Shown piece by piece: positions 6,626 through 7,660 of a stretch of DNA of 7,660 bases. Made by a program: the position numbers and the translations under genes. The notes under the pieces are model-generated. The model was not told the origin of the DNA. It ran no database searches and worked only from the letters and a program-made list of their open reading frames with translations. Position 1 is the stretch's first letter. Each line of letters opens with the position of its first letter. This DNA comes from Gammaproteobacteria bacterium (GTDB lineage: Bacteria > Pseudomonadota > Gammaproteobacteria > Eutrophobiales > Eutrophobiaceae): contig VYCZ01000067.1 in assembly GCA_009843675.1 (NCBI GenBank), forward strand, positions 1 to 7,660, written 5' to 3'.

Positions 6626-7660
6626 ATGATGAACTTCCGCATTTGCAAGCTGTTCTTTTTGATCGCAGTGATGGTATGTACGCCTGCTACTTCCTTCGGA
6701 AATTCTGCCTATGAAGTAGAGGTTCTTGATACCGAGCAACTCGGTCATGTTCGACACATTATTGATTCTGCGCGCCAACTGCCCGGGGACTGGCGTTATC
6801 TGGAACCACGCGCGATGCTTACTTACGACGCCTACCAGTTCCAGCTGGCGTTTATGTCCTATGCCCTGGCCATGGTGCAAATAAACTACACACCAGCTTA
6901 TAAAGAGTTATACAGGGATGCACAACTAAGTCTGATTGAAAAAATGATGCGTCGTGATGTCTGGGCTCCCACGTGGCTGGAAATCATTGATATGGAGCCT
7001 TACAAGAGCTACCTGGAAGCAGGTAAGGAATGGCGTGATCCGGTTCGTGAAAAAAATATCATGTACAGCGGCCATCTCCTGCAGATGATCGGCCTGTATG
7101 CAGTGCTGTACAAGGATTTTCGTTTCGACAATCCCGATTCCATCGTGTTCGAAATACCTGGCCTGAACGGTTTCAGAAACACCTACGATCACCACTCGCT
7201 TGCGCAACTTATATATGATCAATTTGTGGAGAGTGATTATGTGGGTATTGAATGTGAACCAAATGATGTTTTTGTGGAGTGTAATCAGCACCCCATTCTT
7301 GGCCTTATCCACTATGACTGGATACATGGGAGTATGCTTTCGGATGTGCGCCATGCCTTTTGGGACAAGGCTGAAGAACTGAATTACATTGCGCCCCATA
7401 CATCCAGAACCATGTATTTTTACCGTGTCAGGGAACAGGAACGTGTGGATAAGCCCTTTGCGTGGGCCGACGGGTGGAGTGCGATGATGATGCACGCATG
7501 GAATGCCGACCTGGTACGCACGATCTATCCGGCCCAGCGTGATGCGGAAAAGGCGGCCTTGATGGATACCAGCCCCGAGCACTGGAGTCGCAGGTGGTCG
7601 ACACCGGTCGCCAGCTTTGACTTTGGTTTTCTGGCTGCCTACGCCGCGGAAGTGGATGAT
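6626..7660 (+). CDS. Secreted linalool dehydratase/isomerase-family protein (3' end outside window)
   Basis: This open frame runs 345 codons to the window edge without a stop. The Castellaniella defragrans enzyme Ldi interconverts beta-myrcene, (S)-linalool and geraniol in the periplasm and is about 397 residues long, so roughly the last 50-100 residues are missing here. A Sec signal peptide covers about 1-25. Blocks shared with Ldi as I remember it: REKNIMYSGHL at 141-151 (His150 matches catalytic His129), GIECEPNDVFVECN at 207-220 (Cys210 and Cys219 match catalytic Cys171 and Cys180, same spacing) and YDWIHG at 230-235. Ldi Tyr66 appears to be Phe72 here. Insertions of about 14 and 18 residues precede and follow His150; the second, with FDNPDSIVFE and YDHHS, resembles a wider group annotated only by the domain. 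Family membership is firm; the reaction and substrate are inferred. AGGAG at 6615-6619 supports the start at 6626; the adjacent ATG at 6629 is equally usable. Base composition is lower in GC than the receptor gene. Confidence 0.87.
   Translation, partial: MMNFRICKLFFLIAVMVCTPATSFGNSAYEVEVLDTEQLGHVRHIIDSARQLPGDWRYLEPRAMLTYDAYQFQLAFMSYALAMVQINYTPAYKELYRDAQLSLIEKMMRRDVWAPTWLEIIDMEPYKSYLEAGKEWRDPVREKNIMYSGHLLQMIGLYAVLYKDFRFDNPDSIVFEIPGLNGFRNTYDHHSLAQLIYDQFVESDYVGIECEPNDVFVECNQHPILGLIHYDWIHGSMLSDVRHAFWDKAEELNYIAPHTSRTMYFYRVREQERVDKPFAWADGWSAMMMHAWNADLVRTIYPAQRDAEKAALMDTSPEHWSRRWSTPVASFDFGFLAAYAAEVDD

Noticed and set aside
6677..6682. Lipobox in the last gene (Cys18)
   Set aside because: The residue before Cys18 is Val17, not the small Gly, Ala or Ser required by lipoprotein signal peptidase. 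An ordinary Sec cleavage near residue 25 fits better.
6493..6714. Plus-strand open frame of 73 codons bridging two genes
   Set aside because: It overlaps the end of the PQQ dehydrogenase gene and the signal peptide region of the next gene in another frame. It has no ribosome site of its own and no motif.
6926..7582. Minus-strand open frame of 218 codons
   Set aside because: It lies antisense to the linalool dehydratase-like gene, whose plus-strand frame has a signal peptide, ribosome site and family motifs. The minus-strand product has no recognisable motif.

Overview
The window holds four genes, all on the + strand and closely spaced. They look like one transcription unit in a Gram-negative bacterium. 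A TonB-dependent outer-membrane receptor, Tat and Sec signal peptides, and a PQQ/cytochrome c dehydrogenase suggest an aerobic proteobacterium. The receptor style and moderate GC would suit a marine or aquatic gammaproteobacterium, but that assignment is a guess. No RNA gene, insertion sequence, CRISPR array or regulator gene is visible.

Layout: bases 1-103 are an AT-rich leader with a perfect TATAAT box and a small palindrome. Bases 104-2362 encode a TonB-dependent receptor. After 15 bases comes a Tat-exported FAD oxidoreductase of the spermidine dehydrogenase-like group (2378-4309). A 64-base gap with a short inverted repeat leads to a PQQ-dependent alcohol dehydrogenase with a C-terminal haem c domain (4374-6536). 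An 89-base gap leads to a gene cut by the window edge (6626-7660, 345 codons, no stop), whose product is a secreted member of the linalool dehydratase/isomerase family.

Working model (inference): every product acts outside the cytoplasm. The receptor would bring a substrate across the outer membrane. The linalool dehydratase/isomerase-like enzyme would hydrate, dehydrate or isomerise an allylic or tertiary alcohol. The PQQ dehydrogenase would oxidise the resulting alcohol and pass electrons through its own haem, and the flavoprotein would do a further oxidation. This would be a periplasmic terpenoid or branched-alcohol assimilation module. I do not know a described system with this exact gene set.

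Two enzymes carry unusual features. The PQQ dehydrogenase lacks the vicinal cysteine pair typical of its family, has two other cysteines instead, and has changed residues at two expected metal-ligand positions. The linalool dehydratase/isomerase-like protein keeps the catalytic Cys-Cys spacing and the His, but has two insertions and a Tyr-to-Phe change relative to the Castellaniella enzyme as I remember it.
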